From Nocardia farcinica (GTDB lineage Bacteria; Actinomycetota; Actinomycetes; Mycobacteriales; Mycobacteriaceae), in assembly GCF_001182745.1 (NCBI RefSeq), contig NZ_LN868938.1:1550001-1614000 (forward strand): 64,000 nucleotides of DNA, in the 5' to 3' direction. Shown in pieces: positions 19,799 through 28,761 of the stretch (its first letter is position 1; each line of letters opens with the position of its first letter). The position numbers and the translations under genes are program-made. The notes under the pieces were generated by a model. That model was not told where the DNA came from. It made no database searches and saw only the letters and a list, made by a program, of their open reading frames with translations.

Positions 19799-20533
19799 AT
19801 GGACACGAGGGACGACAGGCGGCGGGTCTCCCCCGGCGAATGGCTGGCGCGGATGATCGCGGTGGTACTGCTGGTGCCGGTGCGGATGCTGTGGGAGGGT
19901 GCGCGGCTGTGCGGGCGCGCGGTGGGCGCCGCCTGCCGGTATCTGCTGGACCGGCTGATCGCGCCGGTGGGCCGGGTGATCTGGTACTGGGTGGTCCGCC
20001 CGCTGTGGCTGTTCGCGAAGGACGCGGTGTGGGGGTGGGCCCTGCACCATGTGCTGTGGGGCATGGTGCTCACGCCACTGGGTGCGTTCCTGCTGGACCG
20101 CCTGCTGCGGCCGCTGCGCCGGGCCGTCGAGGAGTGGGTGTGGCGGCGTGTGCTGCGGCCGGGCCTGGTCCTGCTGTGGCGATGGGTGCTGCGGCCGATC
20201 GGATACGCGGTCGCGGTCGTGGCGGGCCGGCTGTGGCGGTGGTGCGTGGAATGGCCGCTGCGGGTGCTCTGGCGGTGGGTGCTGCGTCCGCTGTGGATCG
20301 CGGTCGCGGCCGTCGCCTGGTTCGGGTGGCGGGCGGCGACGGCGATCGTCGATGTCCTGGTGGTGCGGCCGTGCCGGTTGCTGTACCGGGTGATCGTCGG
20401 TCCCGTGCTGCGGTGGGTGGCCGAGATGTGGCGGTTCGCCGTCGTGCGGCCGGTCCGGTTCGTGCACCGGCGGGTGGTCGCCCCCATGAATCGCGTCGCC
20501 GCCGAGGTGCTGGCCGCCGTCTTCGGGCGATGA
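19799..20533 (+). CDS. Trp-rich Arg-Pro repeat protein of unknown function
   Basis: A 244-residue protein with no recognised family. It has about 22 tryptophans and very few acidic residues. A short motif of hydrophobic-hydrophobic-Arg-Pro recurs about every 12-30 residues (RP at 67, 104, 120, 132, 163, 190 and 217, with TP, GP or AP variants at 92, 201 and 228), usually next to W-R-W-V. Stretches between are hydrophobic enough to sit in or on a membrane, with Arg at the edges. The ATG at 19799 has a textbook AGGAGG site. It is divergent from ureF. It may be a membrane-associated, lipid-binding repeat protein; this is inference. Confidence 0.7.
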   Translation: MDTRDDRRRVSPGEWLARMIAVVLLVPVRMLWEGARLCGRAVGAACRYLLDRLIAPVGRVIWYWVVRPLWLFAKDAVWGWALHHVLWGMVLTPLGAFLLDRLLRPLRRAVEEWVWRRVLRPGLVLLWRWVLRPIGYAVAVVAGRLWRWCVEWPLRVLWRWVLRPLWIAVAAVAWFGWRAATAIVDVLVVRPCRLLYRVIVGPVLRWVAEMWRFAVVRPVRFVHRRVVAPMNRVAAEVLAAVFGR

Positions 20534-20604
20534 CTCGCGTGGCCGACGACTCGCGCGCCTGACGGCTCACGTGCTTGGCCGGATATTTGCGCACTATGGC
20601 ACCG

Positions 20605-20620
20605 CTGCCACTCGTGGCAG
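20605..20620. promoter_or_regulatory. Perfect palindrome, possible operator
   Basis: CTGCCAC-TC-GTGGCAG, 7-bp arms with a 2-base centre, too tight a loop for a hairpin and 28 bases before the ATG at 20648. It looks like a binding site for a dimeric regulator. Nearby partial copies (GGCACC, GCTGCCATGG) add weak support. Confidence 0.4.
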
Positions 20621-20647
20621 GAAGTTGCGTTGTGAAGACTTGCTGCC

Positions 20648-20866
20648 ATGGATGTATCAGGGACCCGATCGATCGCACCGCAGCGCGCGCCGGCGCCCGA
20701 CCGGCACCGCCGCGAACCGAACGGCACACCGTGGTCGGTGGACAGCATCGGCGCCGCCGCGACCACGCCGGGCGCCCGCGCCTTCCTCCACCGCGTCGCC
20801 ACCGCACTCGCGGCAGCAGGTCGTGCCGTGCCGTTCCATCGCGAAGACTCCTGGGACAACTCCTGA
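20648..20866 (+). CDS. Small hypothetical protein (uncertain)
   Basis: A 72-codon frame starting with ATG just after a palindrome. The N-terminal half is Pro/Arg-rich and the C-terminal half has one plausible amphipathic helix (ARAFLHRVATALAAAGRAV). No family recognised, and the ribosome binding site is weak. It may be real or may be GC-driven chance. Confidence 0.25.
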   Translation: MDVSGTRSIAPQRAPAPDRHRREPNGTPWSVDSIGAAATTPGARAFLHRVATALAAAGRAVPFHREDSWDNS

Positions 20867-21162
20867 TTCGCTGTCGGCAGCCCGGCCGATCCGCCGCGCG
20901 TCCTGCGCGTGCCGACCATCCCGGTCCGGTGCTCTGCGGACGCGACGGGTCGCCGCGACCGGCGTCGTGCGAGGATCGACACCGCACCCGATCGGAAGGA
21001 CTGACCGTCGTGACCATGGGCATGGTGTTGGGCGACCGCCACTCCCGCGCTTCGGCACGGGAGCCGGCGGTGCCGCCTACCTCGTGATCACCGGGTAGCC
21101 CGCCTGCTCCCCCTCGAAGCGTCGTCGGCCACGACCACCCACGACCTTCCCGGGAGCATCAC

Positions 21163-22200
21163 ATGTCCACGATCAGCTGGACCGAGCACGGAACGCGACG
21201 AACCGGTCGCTGGCACTCCGAGAACGGCACGCCGCCGCCCGCCCGCGTCGTCGTCGCCGACGACCGCACGTCGGCGGCCGCGGCGCTGCGCCTCGCGCGT
21301 TCGGGCACCGCCCTGCTGTGGCGCGGCGATTTCCACAACGCCGGTAACCTGTTGCGCGCCATGGGGCGTCGACTCCCGGCACCCGCGCGCGCGACACCCG
21401 ATGACCTCGGCGCCCACTTCCACGCCCACCGTCGGGCACGCGCGCGCCGCGCGGCGCTCCTGGGGAAGGTCGTGGTCGCGGTGGAGCGCGACCACTCGGT
21501 CCGGCTCCGCCGGGCACCCGATGTGCGGGCCGCCTGTCGGCATGCCTACGGTCATCTCGCCGGCGAGCCGGGCGCGGCCACCGACACCCCGACCGTGGTC
21601 TCGCTCCCGGAACTGCTCGGCGTCGTCGGCGCCTATCAGTGGCACGACCGGGGCATCGACATCCCCATCGGCACCGGCACCGGGGTACTCGCGGCCGTTC
21701 TCGCCCAGCGCGGCGCCGCCGACGTGCGGGCCACCGACCTCAACCCGCGCGCGGTGCGGTGTGCGCGGTCCAACCTGCGCCGACTCGGCCTCGACGATCG
21801 CGTGCACGTCACCGAAGCCGATCTGTGGCCCGCCGTCCCGGCGCACGCCGACCTGATCGTGTGCAATCCACCCTGGCTCCCCGGGCATCCGACCTCGGCG
21901 CTGGAACTCGGCGTCTACGACCCCCGCTCGGCCGTGCTCGACCGCTTCCTCACCGGACTGGCCGACCACCTGACCCCGCAGGGCGAAGGCTGGCTGATCC
22001 TGTCCGACCTCGCCGAACGTCTCGGCCTGCGTCCCCCCGACGAGCTCCGGGCGCGCATCGCCGCCGCGGGTCTCACCGTCGTCGGGCGTGCCGAGACGGC
22101 GCCGCGCCACCCCCGCAGCACCGACCGCGCCGACCCGTTCCACGCCGCTCGTTCCCGCGAGCGCACCGTGCTCTGGCGGCTGCGGCCCGCGACGCCCTGA
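21163..22200 (+). CDS. Class I SAM-dependent methyltransferase (MTS/HemK-like)
   Basis: A 345-residue protein whose second half is a Rossmann methyltransferase domain: IPIGTGTGVLAAVLA (SAM loop) at about 167-181, a DLNPRAVRCAR acidic turn, and the active-site motif CNPPW near 230. NPPW/NPPY marks enzymes that methylate amide or amino nitrogen in proteins, RNA or DNA. The first 150 residues are basic and may bind nucleic acid. ATG 21163 follows a GGGAGCATCAC site. The neighbours give no target, and it lies within the DNA that separates the two urease gene groups. Confidence 0.75.
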   Translation: MSTISWTEHGTRRTGRWHSENGTPPPARVVVADDRTSAAAALRLARSGTALLWRGDFHNAGNLLRAMGRRLPAPARATPDDLGAHFHAHRRARARRAALLGKVVVAVERDHSVRLRRAPDVRAACRHAYGHLAGEPGAATDTPTVVSLPELLGVVGAYQWHDRGIDIPIGTGTGVLAAVLAQRGAADVRATDLNPRAVRCARSNLRRLGLDDRVHVTEADLWPAVPAHADLIVCNPPWLPGHPTSALELGVYDPRSAVLDRFLTGLADHLTPQGEGWLILSDLAERLGLRPPDELRARIAAAGLTVVGRAETAPRHPRSTDRADPFHAARSRERTVLWRLRPATP

Positions 22201-22212
22201 GCAGCACGGACG

Positions 22213-23311
22213 TCACCGCGGCAGTGCCGGTTCGGCCACCGGCGCGCCGCAGCGGATGACGTGGTCGCCGTCGCGGACGAGCCCGGTGCGATGGGTGACC
22301 GCGACGATGGTCATCTCCCGGCCCGCGGCGCGCAGGCGCTCGAAGATGCTGCGCTCGGTTTATTCGTCGAGCGCCGAACTCGGCTCGTCCAGCAGGAGCA
22401 GCCGGGGTGCGCCGATCAGGGCGCGGGCCAGCGCCAGGCGTTGGCGTTCGCCGCCGCTGAGCAGGCTCCCGCGTTCCCCGATGCGGTAGTCCAAGCCACC
22501 GTCGAGCTCGGCCGGCCACTCGCCCAACTCCACCGCGCGCAATGCCTCGAGGACTTCGGCGTCGGTGCCTGGCCTTACGGTAGAAGTCCGTCCACCCCTG
22601 CCGGGATCGCCGGAAGTACCGGTCGTTGGCCGCCACGACCCAATCGATGCCGCGGAACACCCGCAGCGACACCAGATTCGTGAGAACGTTGCCGAGCAGG
22701 TTCGACGCTTCGTCGCTGTTGTGCTGGGCGCGCTTCAGATACGCGCTGGTGACCTTGTTGGCGCGCAGGGTCAGCCACACGCTCGCCGCGCCGTAGCCGA
22801 CGACCGCGGCGCCGATCGTCCAGTCGACATAGCCGCCGATCACCAGGAACGACAGCGCGACGTCGAAGAGCCCGCCGAGGAAGGCCATCAGCAGGATCTG
22901 CACGAGCATCTTGTTGGACCGATGGAAACTCGCGACCACGCTCGCGATGCGCGCCGGATTGTTGGCCACGGCCAGCGAGCCGTCGGCGCCCAGGAGGCTG
23001 CGCAGCACCGTACCGTCGGCCGTCGTGGCCACCCGCTGCTCGACCGCATTCGCCAGCACCATGCGGACGTCGTACAGGAACCGGGCGGCGGCGACCGCCA
23101 CGGCATAGGCGGCCAGCGCGGCCGCCACCGTCGTGGCCGGGCGGTCCGGCCGCTGGACGATACCGGCGAGGATCAGCGGCGAGGCGATCGCACACGTCGA
23201 GCCGAGGGCGGTCACCGCCACGAAGGCGGCGACCCGCGAGCGCGCCGCCCCGAGCCCGGCCAGCACGACCCCGCGTTGCACCGGTGACATCAGCGCGCCC
23301 GCACCGCGCAT
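22213..23311 (-). pseudogene. Broken ABC exporter (TMD-NBD half-transporter)
   Basis: The first about 240 residues are an ABC type-1 transmembrane domain ending at DFYRK. There the reading frame breaks, and the shifted frame continues only with the end of an ATPase domain: signature [16 protein letters not shown], Walker [14 protein letters not shown], then a TAA at 22360-22362 inside the domain. After the stop the same frame continues with VTHRTGLVRDGDHVI to a TGA at 22213. The end of the TMD, the Walker A loop and the Q loop are missing, roughly 150-220 residues. So there is an internal deletion with frameshift plus a nonsense codon. The break lies near 22557-22590. Confidence 0.85.
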
Positions 23312-23427
23312 CCAGCTCTCCCCTCCCCGAAGGTCGCCGTCCCGGGCACCGCTCGACGGCGGGTCGGACAGCTGCCGACCGAGGCAGGTCTACCACGGCC
23401 CACCGACACCCGGCGGCCCCGCCGGGG

Positions 23428-24921
23428 TCAGCTCTCGCCCACCCGCCCGCGCCCGGTGCTCACCCACGCGATCACCGCCATCGCCGTCAGGACGGCCGCG
23501 CCGACCCCGGTCGCGACGTGCATGCCGGTGACGAACGATTCACGGGCGGCGTGGATCACCGCGTCGTTGCCCGCGGCGTGCTGCACCGTCTCCCCGAGGG
23601 TGTCGCCGAAGTCGCCGCCGGAGCGGAAGACCAGGGCGGCCAGGGAACCGAGAAGGGCCAGGCCCAGGGCGTTGCCGAGCTCGAAGCTGGTCTCGGAGAT
23701 GCCGACGGCCGACCCGGCCCGTTCCGGCGGCACCGAGGAGACGGCGACATCGGAGACGAGCGTGAAGGCCAGGCCGTAGCCGACGCCCGCGATGGTGGAG
23801 CCCGCCACGTACCAGCCGACGCCGCCGTCCACGCCGACCCCGAGCACCATGAGATTGCCCACCGCGGCGGCCAGCAGGGCGATGACGAACGTGGCGCGCA
23901 CGCCGAGCACGTGGCCCACCCGCGCACCGCCCATGGAGAAGACGAAGACCGCGATCGCCATCGGGATGCCGAGCAGTGCCGCCGCCAGCGGGTCGCGCCC
24001 GGTGACCGACTGCAGGTACACGCTGGTCAGGTAGCTCAGCGCGGCCAGCGACATCATGCCGGCCAGGCTGGAGCCGATCGCCACGCGGAACTGCGGGCGA
24101 CGGAACAGGTCCAGATCGAGAAGCGGCTCGTCGAGCACGCGCTGGCGGCGGGCGAACAGCACCAGCACGACGGCGCCGAGCAGGCCGATCAGCACCGCCT
24201 CGAGATCCACCCCTTCGGCGGCGGCGTGCTTGACCGCGTAGACCACCGGCAGGATGCCGCCGATGGACAGCGCGACGCTGGGCAGGTCGAGCGGGCCCAG
24301 TTCCCGGGAGCGGTGCTCGGGCAGCACCAGCGGGCCGAGCGCGAGCAACACCAGCAGCACCGGGGCGTTGATGAGGAACACCGAACCCCACCAGAAATGG
24401 TGCAGCAGCAGCCCGCCGATGATCGGGCCGACCGCCGACCCGCCCGCGAAGAAGGCCGTCCACACGCCGATGGCGGCGGCACGCTCGCGCGCGTCGGCGA
24501 ACAGGGTGGAGATCAGCGCCAGGCTCGACGGCAGCAACGTCGCACCGCCGATGCCCATCAGGGCGCGAGCGGCGATCAGCACGGCGGCGCTGGGCGCGAA
24601 GGCGGCCAGCACCGAACCGACACCGAAAACCGCGGCGCCCGCCAGCAGGATGTTGCGGCGGCCGATCCGGTCGCCGAGATTGCCCATCGTGATGAGCAGG
24701 CCGGCGATCAGGAAGCCGTAGATGTCGAGGATCCAGAGCTGTTGCGTGGCCGACGGATCCAGGTCGGTGGTGAGCGTCGGCAGCGCGAGGAACAGCACCG
24801 AGACGTCCATCGACACCAGCAGCACCGGCAGCAGCAGGACGGCCAACCCCAGCCAGGCCCGTCGCGAGCCGACCGTGGGCGCCGCCGCATCCGCGGGCTG
24901 CTGCGCCTGCACCTGAGTCAT
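23428..24921 (-). CDS. MFS drug exporter, DHA2 family
   Basis: Proton-coupled efflux pump of 497 residues. It has the motif A GNLGDRIGRRN, a motif C-like GSAVGPIIGG, the helix-1 segment MDVSVLFLALP, and a late GISETSFELGNALG segment, all as in the QacA/SmvA group. It is a paralogue of the pump at 2134. It is divergent from a TetR regulator across a dyad-rich operator, so it is very probably that regulator's target and induced by the ligand it exports. Confidence 0.9.
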   Translation of the reverse strand: MTQVQAQQPADAAAPTVGSRRAWLGLAVLLLPVLLVSMDVSVLFLALPTLTTDLDPSATQQLWILDIYGFLIAGLLITMGNLGDRIGRRNILLAGAAVFGVGSVLAAFAPSAAVLIAARALMGIGGATLLPSSLALISTLFADARERAAAIGVWTAFFAGGSAVGPIIGGLLLHHFWWGSVFLINAPVLLVLLALGPLVLPEHRSRELGPLDLPSVALSIGGILPVVYAVKHAAAEGVDLEAVLIGLLGAVVLVLFARRQRVLDEPLLDLDLFRRPQFRVAIGSSLAGMMSLAALSYLTSVYLQSVTGRDPLAAALLGIPMAIAVFVFSMGGARVGHVLGVRATFVIALLAAAVGNLMVLGVGVDGGVGWYVAGSTIAGVGYGLAFTLVSDVAVSSVPPERAGSAVGISETSFELGNALGLALLGSLAALVFRSGGDFGDTLGETVQHAAGNDAVIHAARESFVTGMHVATGVGAAVLTAMAVIAWVSTGRGRVGES

Positions 24922-24959
24922 GGCTGCGCCCCTGTCATATCCGAATCCTCTCCCATCTC

Positions 24960-24996
24960 GCGTACACCGTACGCCCGGCCGGGGTACAGTGTACGC
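24960..24996. promoter_or_regulatory. TetR-type operator between MFS and TetR genes
   Basis: Two dyads form one larger imperfect inverted repeat. The left is GCGTAC-ACC-GTACGC (24960-24974). The right is GTACA-G-TGTAC (24984-24994), extended to GTACAGTGTACGC. The left 13 bases match the reverse complement of the right 13 at 12 positions. It lies in the 107-base gap between the divergent genes and would cover both promoters. Confidence 0.75.
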
Positions 24997-25028
24997 ACAC
25001 GGGCTCCCGAGGGGAAGTGAGTGATGGG

Positions 25029-25703
25029 ATGACCGAGCCGAAGCTCAGCCGGGAGGCGATCGTCGACGCCGCGATCGCCCTCGCCGACGAGGACGGCCTG
25101 GACGCGCTGTCCATGCGGCGCATCGCCGACCGGATGGGGGTGGGTGCGATGTCGCTGTACCGGCACGTCGCCGGCAAGGACGAGCTGATCGCGGCCATGA
25201 CCGACGAGGTCGCCGGCCGCTACCCCTATCCGTCGGCGGCCGGTCGCGGCTGGACGTGGCGCGACCGGGTCCGCATCGCCGCCGAGGTGGACTGGCAGCT
25301 CTATCAGCAGCACCCGTGGGTGCTGCTGACCTTCGCCATGCCCCGGTACAGTTTCGGCCCGCAGAGCCTGAGCTGCCTGGGCTGGCTGGTGGAGGGCTTC
25401 CGCGAGCTGGGGGTGAGCACCCGGGAGGCGATGCGGATGACGTTCACGGTATGGAACTACATCTCCGGCGCGACCCTGCCGCACATCAGCGAGGCGCTGC
25501 TGCTGCGCCAGGACGCGGGGGTCGAGGCGGGCAACGGGTTGCGCGCGCTGCTGCAGGGCGAGCCGATCGGCGAACCGCCCGCCGCACTCGCCGATCTGCT
25601 CGGCGCGGGCACGGACGACCTCACCCAGGAGCAGTTGCTCTACGCCGGCCTGGAGGCGCTGTGCGACGGCTTCGCCGCTCGGGTGGCGGCGCGCACCGGC
25701 TAG
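25029..25703 (+). CDS. TetR/AcrR family repressor
   Basis: DNA-binding repressor, presumably of the divergent MFS exporter and of itself. The N-terminal helix-turn-helix is clear (ALADEDGLDALSMRRIADRMG then MSLYRHVAGKDEL, ending by residue 60), and the C-terminal part resembles the TetR_C_1 ligand-binding domain. ATG 25029 is preferred because the GAGGGGAAG site would touch a GTG at 25017, which would add 4 residues. Length is 224 residues. Its stop codon shares the bases CTAG with the stop of the converging methyltransferase. Confidence 0.88.
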   Translation: MTEPKLSREAIVDAAIALADEDGLDALSMRRIADRMGVGAMSLYRHVAGKDELIAAMTDEVAGRYPYPSAAGRGWTWRDRVRIAAEVDWQLYQQHPWVLLTFAMPRYSFGPQSLSCLGWLVEGFRELGVSTREAMRMTFTVWNYISGATLPHISEALLLRQDAGVEAGNGLRALLQGEPIGEPPAALADLLGAGTDDLTQEQLLYAGLEALCDGFAARVAARTG

Positions 25704-26362
25704 TCGACCACGGCGAAGGCGAAGCCGTCCCAGCCCTTCGCGCCCACCGTCTGGAGGACGGTGGCGTCCAGGCGCGGGTCCTGGTCGAGCAGTTCGACGA
25801 GCTCGCGGCTGGCGTGCACGGCCGAATCGGTGGACGCCTCGTCGATCAGCGCGCCGTGGCGCACGACGTTGTCGACCACGATCACGGTGCCCGGCCTGCC
25901 CAGCCGCACCGCCCAGTCGACGTAGTTCGGGTTGTTCTCCTTGTCGGCGTCGATGAACACGAGGTCGAACGGCTCGGGCCGCTCCTGCGCCAGCGCGGGC
26001 AGCGTCTCCATCGCCGCGCCGACGCGGATCTCCACCCGCCCGGCGACGCCGGCGCGCGCCAGGTTCGCGCCCGCGACCCGGGCGTGCCGCTCCTGGTACT
26101 CGAGGGTGACGACGCGCCCCTGCTCGCCGACCGCGCGGGCCAGCCACAAGGTGCTGAAGCCGCCCAGTGTCCCGATCTCGAGCACCCGCCGCACGCCCAG
26201 GGACTTGCCGAGCAGATACAGGAACTTGGCCTGGGCGGCCGAGACGTCGATGGGCGGCAGGCCCGCCGCCGCGTTGGCCTCGAGCGTCGCCGTCGACGCG
26301 GGGTCGCGCACCAGGTGCGATACCAGGTAGCCGTCCACATCCGCCCAGTCAGCTGTCGTCAT
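25700..26362 (-). CDS. SAM-dependent O-methyltransferase (CCoAOMT-like)
   Basis: Methylates a hydroxyl group, typically a catechol, with SAM and a divalent metal. The 220-residue protein has the SAM loop VLEIGTLGGFSTLWLA, an acidic-turn segment VVTLEYQERHA and the metal-binding IDADKENN motif, all characteristic of methyltransferase family 3. ATG 26362 starts just before the family N-terminus (WADVDGYLVSHL); a frame extending to 26440 is Arg/Pro-rich and not used. It overlaps the TetR stop by 3 bases in convergent orientation. Confidence 0.88.
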   Translation of the reverse strand: MTTADWADVDGYLVSHLVRDPASTATLEANAAAGLPPIDVSAAQAKFLYLLGKSLGVRRVLEIGTLGGFSTLWLARAVGEQGRVVTLEYQERHARVAGANLARAGVAGRVEIRVGAAMETLPALAQERPEPFDLVFIDADKENNPNYVDWAVRLGRPGTVIVVDNVVRHGALIDEASTDSAVHASRELVELLDQDPRLDATVLQTVGAKGWDGFAFAVVD

Positions 26363-26482
26363 ATCAGCAGTCTGCCATCGCGGCCGCCGGAATCGGCTCC
26401 GCCCGCGGAGCGGGCACGGTAGCGTGCAAACCGGAACCAACGCGTCTCAGATTGACGCCTCCTCGACGAAGCGGAGTTCACC

Positions 26483-27319
26483 ATGCCCCTCGGTCACCGT
26501 CTCGCCGCCGCGGCAGCGGGCCTGCTCGCCCTGCCCGGCGTCCTGCTCCCCGACGCCACCGCCGCACCCACGGACGGCGGCGCGGAGTATGTGGCACTGG
26601 GTGATTCGGGTGCGGCGACGACCGGGGTGCGCGACCTCGACCTCGGCGCGCCACTGCTGTGCGCCCGCTCGACCGCCGACACGCCGAAGCTCGTCGCCGC
26701 CGAACTGGGCCTGCGGCTGGACGACCGCACCTGCAGTTCGGCCAAGATCGACCACCTGTCCACCTCCCAGGGCCCGGGCATCGCTCCGCAATTCGACGCC
26801 CTCGGCCCGGCGACCCGGCTCGTCACCGTGCACATCGGCGCCAACGACACCGGCATGACCTCGTATGTGGTCGGCTGCCACCTGGCCGGACTCGGCATGG
26901 GCGCGTGCACCACCGACGGCTGGGACGCCGCGATCGACGGCATCGCCGACGAGTATTCCGCCGCGCTGGAACGGATTTCGCAGCTCGCGCCGAACGCCCG
27001 GGTGATCGTGGACGGCTGGCCGACCTATGTCCGGCCCGGTGGTTGCCCCGAGCTCGTCGGCCTGCGTCCCGAGGACGCGGTACTCGTGCAGCGCGCCTTC
27101 GACCGGCTCAACGCGGTCGTCGCCCGCGCCGCCGCCGAGCACGGGGCCGACTACGTCGACACCCGCGGCCCGTCCGAGGGTCGTGACATGTGCGCGCCCG
27201 CGGGGGTGCGGTGGTTCGACCCGGTACTGGCGACCGAGACCCTGCTCCCCTACCACCCGACTCCGCAGGGCATGCGCGGCGTGGCCGACCTGATCGTCGC
27301 GGCGGTGCGGGCGCGCTGA
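26483..27319 (+). CDS. Secreted SGNH/GDSL hydrolase
   Basis: Exported esterase or lipase of 278 residues. A signal peptide ends near ATAAP (about residue 28). Block I is GDSGAATTG at about 41-49 with the nucleophile Ser, block III is IGANDTG, and block V has the catalytic His in YHPTPQG close to the C-terminus. Several Cys probably pair outside the cell, as in actinobacterial SGNH lipases. ATG 26483 follows AAGCGGAG. The substrate is unknown; it may act on membrane or cell-wall lipids. Confidence 0.85.
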   Translation: MPLGHRLAAAAAGLLALPGVLLPDATAAPTDGGAEYVALGDSGAATTGVRDLDLGAPLLCARSTADTPKLVAAELGLRLDDRTCSSAKIDHLSTSQGPGIAPQFDALGPATRLVTVHIGANDTGMTSYVVGCHLAGLGMGACTTDGWDAAIDGIADEYSAALERISQLAPNARVIVDGWPTYVRPGGCPELVGLRPEDAVLVQRAFDRLNAVVARAAAEHGADYVDTRGPSEGRDMCAPAGVRWFDPVLATETLLPYHPTPQGMRGVADLIVAAVRAR

Positions 27320-27338
27320 CCCGACCGCCGCGAGATCC

Positions 27339-28334
27339 TCACGCCTGCGCCGCGGCCGCCTGCACCTCGACCACCCCCACCAGCATCTTCGTCACGTCGT
27401 CGGCGAGCGCCGCGATATCGAACAGCACCGTCGCCAGCTGTGTCAGCATCCGCGAGACGCTCATCGTCGCGGTCGAGATCTCGAACACCGCGCGGGCGAT
27501 CAGGCCCGGGGAGGCGCTGCCCGCGCTGGCGATCAGGATCGCCGCGATCTCGACGAGCACCCCGGCGAGGCTGTTGAGGATCTCGGTGATGATGCCGCGC
27601 ACACCGTCGACCACGTCGGCCATCTTCTGGTTGACCGTGCTCAGCACGTCGGCCAGGCCCGCCTGGGTGATCAGGTCGGCGGTCAGCTCGTCGACCTTGG
27701 CGCGATACGCGTCGGCGGTCGCCCCGACCCAGCCCGCCGTGCGGGTGGCGCAGTCCCGCTGCCAGTCGGCCGCGACCCCCGCCAACTCCTGCGAGATCTT
27801 CGCCCACGAGGACGAATACGCCTTCACCATGTCGGGATTGCCCGCCAGCGAATCCAGCGACTTGCGCAACGGCTCGACGTGTTCGAGCATCCAGCCCATC
27901 AGCTGGCCGCCCAGATAGTTGAACGGGTCGAACTTCGCCAGCGGGATGCCGCGCAGGTAGTTCTTCGCCATGTCGGCGATCTCGACGGCGTCGGCGGCGA
28001 CACCCCACGCCTTGAGCGCCGCGCCGTACAGGTTGCGGCCGGAATCCTGGCCCTGCAACGCCGCCCACGCGTTGTGCAGGCCCTCGAAGGTGTCACCGAC
28101 GACGGTGCCCTTGAGGATCTGCGCATCGGGATCGGCCTCGCCCACCTGGCCTTTCGGCACGCCGACCTTGGTGAGGAACGGGACGTCCTCCTGGTAGTAC
28201 TCGTTGCGGAAGTCGGCCTTGTCCTCGATGAGGTCGTTGCCCTCGGGGGCGGCCGGGTCGTCGAACGTGCTCGGGAAGCCGGGAAGGACGGCCTCCTCGT
28301 TGAGGAACTTGCCGACCTGGTTCTCGTAGGACAT
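27339..28334 (-). CDS. WXG100-like protein, likely type VII secretion substrate
   Basis: A 331-residue mainly helical protein with a W-x-G turn at 202-204 (GWVGATADAYRAK), the pattern that joins the two helices of WXG100 proteins. The region 150-225 fits a WXG100 hairpin, and the C-terminal 100 residues are hydrophobic helices (LVEIAAILIASAG). No known toxin motif is seen. It lies 3 bases after an EspC-like gene and below a YbaB-like gene, a set often found with ESX-secreted proteins in Nocardia and Mycobacterium. ATG 28334. Confidence 0.65.
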   Translation of the reverse strand: MSYENQVGKFLNEEAVLPGFPSTFDDPAAPEGNDLIEDKADFRNEYYQEDVPFLTKVGVPKGQVGEADPDAQILKGTVVGDTFEGLHNAWAALQGQDSGRNLYGAALKAWGVAADAVEIADMAKNYLRGIPLAKFDPFNYLGGQLMGWMLEHVEPLRKSLDSLAGNPDMVKAYSSSWAKISQELAGVAADWQRDCATRTAGWVGATADAYRAKVDELTADLITQAGLADVLSTVNQKMADVVDGVRGIITEILNSLAGVLVEIAAILIASAGSASPGLIARAVFEISTATMSVSRMLTQLATVLFDIAALADDVTKMLVGVVEVQAAAAQA

Positions 28335-28337
28335 CCC

Positions 28338-28673
28338 TCACCCCTGCCGGTCGATCTGCTCGCCCTGCTGGGCGAGCTGCTTGGCGCGCTCTTCTTCGAG
28401 CGCCTGGAACTGGTCGGCGGCGATGCACAGCTTGGGCGGAATCGCCCCGGTCTCCTCGACCAGCACCCGCAACCGCTCGGAGATCCGGTCGTGCAACGGA
28501 TTCAGGATCGACCGGGCGTAGGGGCCGACGAGCAGGCCGTAGCCGTCGTCGACGTGGCCGAGATAGTCGGCGGCCTCGCGCGCCTTCGGCACGCCCTCGA
28601 TCGTCTCCGTCACCGTGGCAGCGTGCGCGCGCAGCACACCGACCTCGATGTTCACGCCTTCGGCACTGGTCAT
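28338..28673 (-). CDS. EspC-like ESX-associated protein
   Basis: A 111-residue, all-helical, acidic protein resembling the EspC family (T7SS_ESX_EspC): an N-terminal VNIEVGVLRAHAATV helix, a central YGLLVGPYARSILNPLHDR turn, and a long C-terminal helix. Members are small co-secreted partners of ESX systems. ATG 28673 is preceded by GGAGGCGAG. It is directly followed by the WXG-like gene and was probably produced with it as a pair. No ESX core gene is in the window. Confidence 0.7.
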   Translation of the reverse strand: MTSAEGVNIEVGVLRAHAATVTETIEGVPKAREAADYLGHVDDGYGLLVGPYARSILNPLHDRISERLRVLVEETGAIPPKLCIAADQFQALEEERAKQLAQQGEQIDRQG

Positions 28674-28761
28674 CTCGCCTCCGCCTCTCGTCCGTCTCCC
28701 CCGGCCTCATCTGTCTCTGACGCGGCGGGACCGGATTCGGTTCCGCCGGACCGCCGCCGAT

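Larger units (their letters stand above)
20534..21162 (+). other. Gap with no firmly supported gene
   Basis: This 629-base stretch holds a 16-base palindrome (20605-20620) and a short candidate frame (20648-20866). Near the end are two out-of-frame pieces (21010-21087, and a frame ending at 21098 with a GGAAYLVITG tail) that could be the remains of a broken gene. All frames here are open by GC bias alone, so none is called with confidence. Confidence 0.4.

Noticed and set aside
20571..21098. 175-codon frame in the gap after the Trp-rich gene
   Set aside because: Basic Arg/Pro/Ser-rich, no ribosome binding site, overlaps other equally open frames; only its last 15 codons look protein-like, possibly a remnant.
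23284..25020. Gln/His-rich 578-codon frame opposite the MFS gene
   Set aside because: Composition is the reverse-complement pattern of a membrane protein; not a real gene.
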